This document shows positions 6,938 to 8,594 of a stretch of 8,594 nucleotides of DNA, piece after piece. The DNA is taken from assembly GCA_002422955.1 (NCBI GenBank), contig DITY01000059.1, positions 42,755 through 51,348 on the forward strand. Direction: 5' to 3'. The position numbers and the translations under genes were made by a program. Origin of the DNA: Planctomycetaceae bacterium UBA6172. Its GTDB lineage: Bacteria; Planctomycetota; Planctomycetia; Pirellulales; Pirellulaceae. The notes beneath the pieces are model-generated. The model made no database searches. It was not told where the DNA came from and was given only the letters and a program-made list of their open reading frames with translations. Position 1 is the first letter of the stretch; the number at the start of each line of letters is the position of its first letter.

Positions 6938-8269
6938 GTTCCACATCCGCGCGAAGGCGTCGCGATATTCCTGTTCATCGCTCGGAAACAATTGGGCGAA
7001 ACGACTCGCCTTCACCGCGCCATGCTGAAACCGCCGCTTCTCGAAAATCGGCATCGCCACGCCCGCGATTTGCTCGACGCCACGCGCGACCACTTCGCCC
7101 TTGAGCGCGTACAGTCGCTGATGATCCCAATCGGTCAATTCGATGAACGGAATCCCTTCGGCGATCTCGATCACGCGTGGCAAAGTGAAGGGGCTGAAGG
7201 TTTGAAAATTGAACATCCGCGCCGGAGCGAACGAGCGCACCTGACCGCGACTCTGGCCACCGCTATGCACGAGCGAATGCTTGATCGCATGCACCCCCCA
7301 GCCCTCTTGGTAGAGCATCAGGTTGTTCAGCACGCTGCGGATGGTCAATTCGGGATTCTCCTCGATCGGATAATCCTTCAGGTTTTCGTCCCCCCCGTCG
7401 CCATCGGCCAAGTACTTCCAGTCCGGATAACGCTCGCGAATCAAGCGACAGGAAGCGAGCATCATCGTCGCGGCCTGCACATCCAACGGCTTGTAATCTT
7501 CAATCACGCGAACCGTCTCCCGCCAATCGAGTTGCTCACTTTCCGCATCGAGCACCTCCCACAACATTTCCAGGCCGACCTCGCGAAGAAATTGGTGCGC
7601 CTGATCGGCGTCCGCGGACTCGCCATCGACCCGCAACGTGAAGGCCTTCAGCCGCGTCGGCGGTTCACCCCGTTTCAGGAGCAGATGGTTCAACACCACC
7701 AGCACCGCGCCGCTATCGACACCACCAGAAAACATCACGCCGATCGGTGCCCGCGGCTCGATCCGGTCCAACCACCGCGAACACTCTTCGGCCAGCCGAC
7801 CGATGTAAGCCATGCCGATCTGATCCAAATCGGTCGACAATCGATTTCGCTCGGGCGTGAAATAACGCTCATAGTGCGGATTCGGATCAGGACAGCCGAT
7901 CAATTGCAGCTTCATCAGGTAATGCGCGGGGACCATCCGCGTGTAGGAAGGATGGAACTGATCCCCCAAACCTTCGGCTCGCAACCAATCACGCAACTGC
8001 TCCATCCGTTCGGCGACCACCAGGCACGGACCTTCGGCTCGTTTGGCGAGAAAATATCGCATCGGTCTGCCGATCGATCGCGCCATGTGGACCGTACGGC
8101 CGACCGTTGCCAGGATCGCGAAGTGGCCATCGATCTCGTCGATCTGTTGGGGATCGCCACTCTCAACCCGGCGCAGCGCCTCCTCAGGGCTCATGTTCAA
8201 GAGCACGTCACCGTCAGGCTCCAACAGGTTGACCACACGATGGATATAAGCATGATTCGTCACGGTCAT
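6935..8269 (-). CDS. Asparagine-synthetase-like ATP-dependent amide ligase with a degenerate glutaminase domain
   Basis: A 444-residue protein related to asparagine synthase B and beta-lactam synthetase. The C-terminal ATP-pyrophosphatase domain is intact by motif: SGGVDS at 181-186 binds the ATP pyrophosphate, and ADGDGGDEN (288-296) is the second conserved acidic motif. A basic RR at 412-413 near FQHGA falls where the family places catalytic or substrate-contacting basic residues. The N-terminal 120 residues keep the outline of the class II glutamine amidotransferase domain (IDGHFAILA at 46-54, MARSIGRPMRYFLA at 62-75), but Cys2, the essential nucleophile, is absent: the protein begins MTVTNH. 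Glutamine hydrolysis is therefore unlikely; the acyl-adenylate may be attacked by ammonia, another amine or an internal nucleophile. The start at 8269 is chosen for the four-base ATGA overlap with the preceding gene and CTGAGG just upstream; a longer frame reaches a start at 8320. The function beyond amide-bond or adenylate chemistry is not identified. Confidence 0.88.
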   Translation of the reverse strand: MTVTNHAYIHRVVNLLEPDGDVLLNMSPEEALRRVESGDPQQIDEIDGHFAILATVGRTVHMARSIGRPMRYFLAKRAEGPCLVVAERMEQLRDWLRAEGLGDQFHPSYTRMVPAHYLMKLQLIGCPDPNPHYERYFTPERNRLSTDLDQIGMAYIGRLAEECSRWLDRIEPRAPIGVMFSGGVDSGAVLVVLNHLLLKRGEPPTRLKAFTLRVDGESADADQAHQFLREVGLEMLWEVLDAESEQLDWRETVRVIEDYKPLDVQAATMMLASCRLIRERYPDWKYLADGDGGDENLKDYPIEENPELTIRSVLNNLMLYQEGWGVHAIKHSLVHSGGQSRGQVRSFAPARMFNFQTFSPFTLPRVIEIAEGIPFIELTDWDHQRLYALKGEVVARGVEQIAGVAMPIFEKRRFQHGAVKASRFAQLFPSDEQEYRDAFARMWN

Positions 8270-8277
8270 GGCCTCAG
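8266..8277 (-). promoter_or_regulatory. ATGA overlap and CTGAGG ribosome site for the ligase
   Basis: The minus-strand sequence CTGAGG (8272-8277) lies two bases before ATG (8267-8269). That ATG overlaps the TGA (8266-8268) of the upstream gene as ATGA. This decides the ligase start against the upstream in-frame alternative at 8320 and implies coupled translation. Confidence 0.6.
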
Positions 8278-8594
8278 CAAATCGAATTCGAAACAGGAGC
8301 GTCCCGCGGGATGATTCCACATCACCTCCGTTCGCTCGTCACGGTCAAACTGAAAGGTAGCGCAAAGGCGAAAACGCCCTTCGCCCAAGACTTCGTATTC
8401 ATAGGGGCTGCCGGTCGCCGAATCGTGGAGCTTCAGCCGCAAGTATTCCGCCGATTCGACCAATTCTTCCAGCTTGCAGGGTAGGGGGCGTATCAATTTC
8501 GGCCCATCGTTCCGTCGATGCGCCAATACGACCCGCTCCATCTCTTGGACGATGTTCCGCGGGTCCGCCAAGCGGCGCTGATCCGGTTTGCGAA
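8266..8594 (-). CDS. Small conserved hypothetical protein, 5' end beyond the window
   Basis: A coding frame enters from the right edge and ends at TGA 8266-8268. The first usable start codon inside the window is a TTG at 8569-8571, giving 101 residues, but the frame stays open to the last base and reads RKPDQRRLADP just before it, so the true start is probably outside. The visible part has an amphipathic helix (NIVQEMERVVLAHR), a proline-marked turn followed by LEELVE, and a pattern like DSATGSPYEYEVLGEGRFRLCATF. From memory this layout recurs in small proteins where a membrane segment precedes a pseudopilin-like globular part (helix, then a L-x-EL segment, then D-x-x-TG-x-PYEY-x-x-x-G-x-x-x-x-LCATF). 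No catalytic residues are recognised. It is the first visible gene of the operon with the ligase and radical SAM enzyme, sharing a four-base overlap. Confidence 0.65.
   Translation of the reverse strand, partial: RKPDQRRLADPRNIVQEMERVVLAHRRNDGPKLIRPLPCKLEELVESAEYLRLKLHDSATGSPYEYEVLGEGRFRLCATFQFDRDERTEVMWNHPAGRSCFEFDLLRP

Noticed and set aside
6992..8314. A 440-codon plus-strand frame opposite the asparagine-synthetase-like gene
   Set aside because: It is the antisense of a gene with clear catalytic motifs. Its translation is rich in His, Arg and Gln, with no recognisable domain, as expected from GC-rich reverse frames.
5864..8594. A RiPP cluster with the radical SAM enzyme as peptide maturase
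   Set aside because: No short precursor-like frame with a leader and a conserved core, and no recognition-element domain, is visible next to the enzymes; the precursor could lie outside the window.
1..8594. Mobile element, phage or CRISPR remnant
   Set aside because: No transposase, integrase or capsid motif, no terminal inverted repeats and no regularly spaced repeat array were seen.

Overview
The window looks like chromosomal DNA from a planctomycete, possibly of the Pirellulales type; this is inferred from gene content, not from a marker gene. The DNA is GC-rich with long antisense open frames. It holds a Tat-exported Gfo/Idh/MocA oxidoreductase and a very large secreted protein with a Planctomycetes/Verrucomicrobia-type heme domain, a second cytochrome c motif and a beta-propeller-like region. 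Both are typical of planctomycete genomes.

Layout. On the plus strand, a Gfo/Idh/MocA oxidoreductase (13-1356) overlaps by one base, through TGATG, a calcineurin-like metallophosphoesterase (1356-2267). Both start with twin-arginine-like leaders. A 92-base convergent gap (2268-2359) carries three copies of CTGGACC and no clear terminator. Everything to the right is on the minus strand. The large di-heme secreted protein occupies 2360-5713; the open frame runs further upstream, but a signal peptide places the start at 5713. A 150-base spacer (5714-5863) follows, with a small hairpin and a short direct repeat. Next comes a tightly packed operon, transcribed right to left: an incomplete gene entering from the right edge (8266 to beyond 8594), an asparagine-synthetase-like ligase (6935-8269, ATGA overlap with the gene before it) and a radical SAM enzyme (5864-6934, starting directly after the ligase stop codon).

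How the genes may work together. The plus-strand pair and the di-heme protein fit the export-based carbohydrate and organic-matter catabolism common in planctomycetes, but no substrate can be read from the sequence. The most interesting part is the coupled ligase plus radical SAM pair. The ligase keeps the ATP-pyrophosphatase motifs (SGGVDS and GDGGDE) but has lost the N-terminal cysteine of glutaminase domains. The radical SAM enzyme has a CxxxCxxC cluster motif, resembles the archaeosine-synthase/Elp3-like group and has four extra cysteines near its C-terminus. Together they could amidate or condense a substrate and then rearrange it by radical chemistry. That is a hypothesis; the product is unknown.

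No tRNA, rRNA, CRISPR array, insertion sequence or phage gene was seen.
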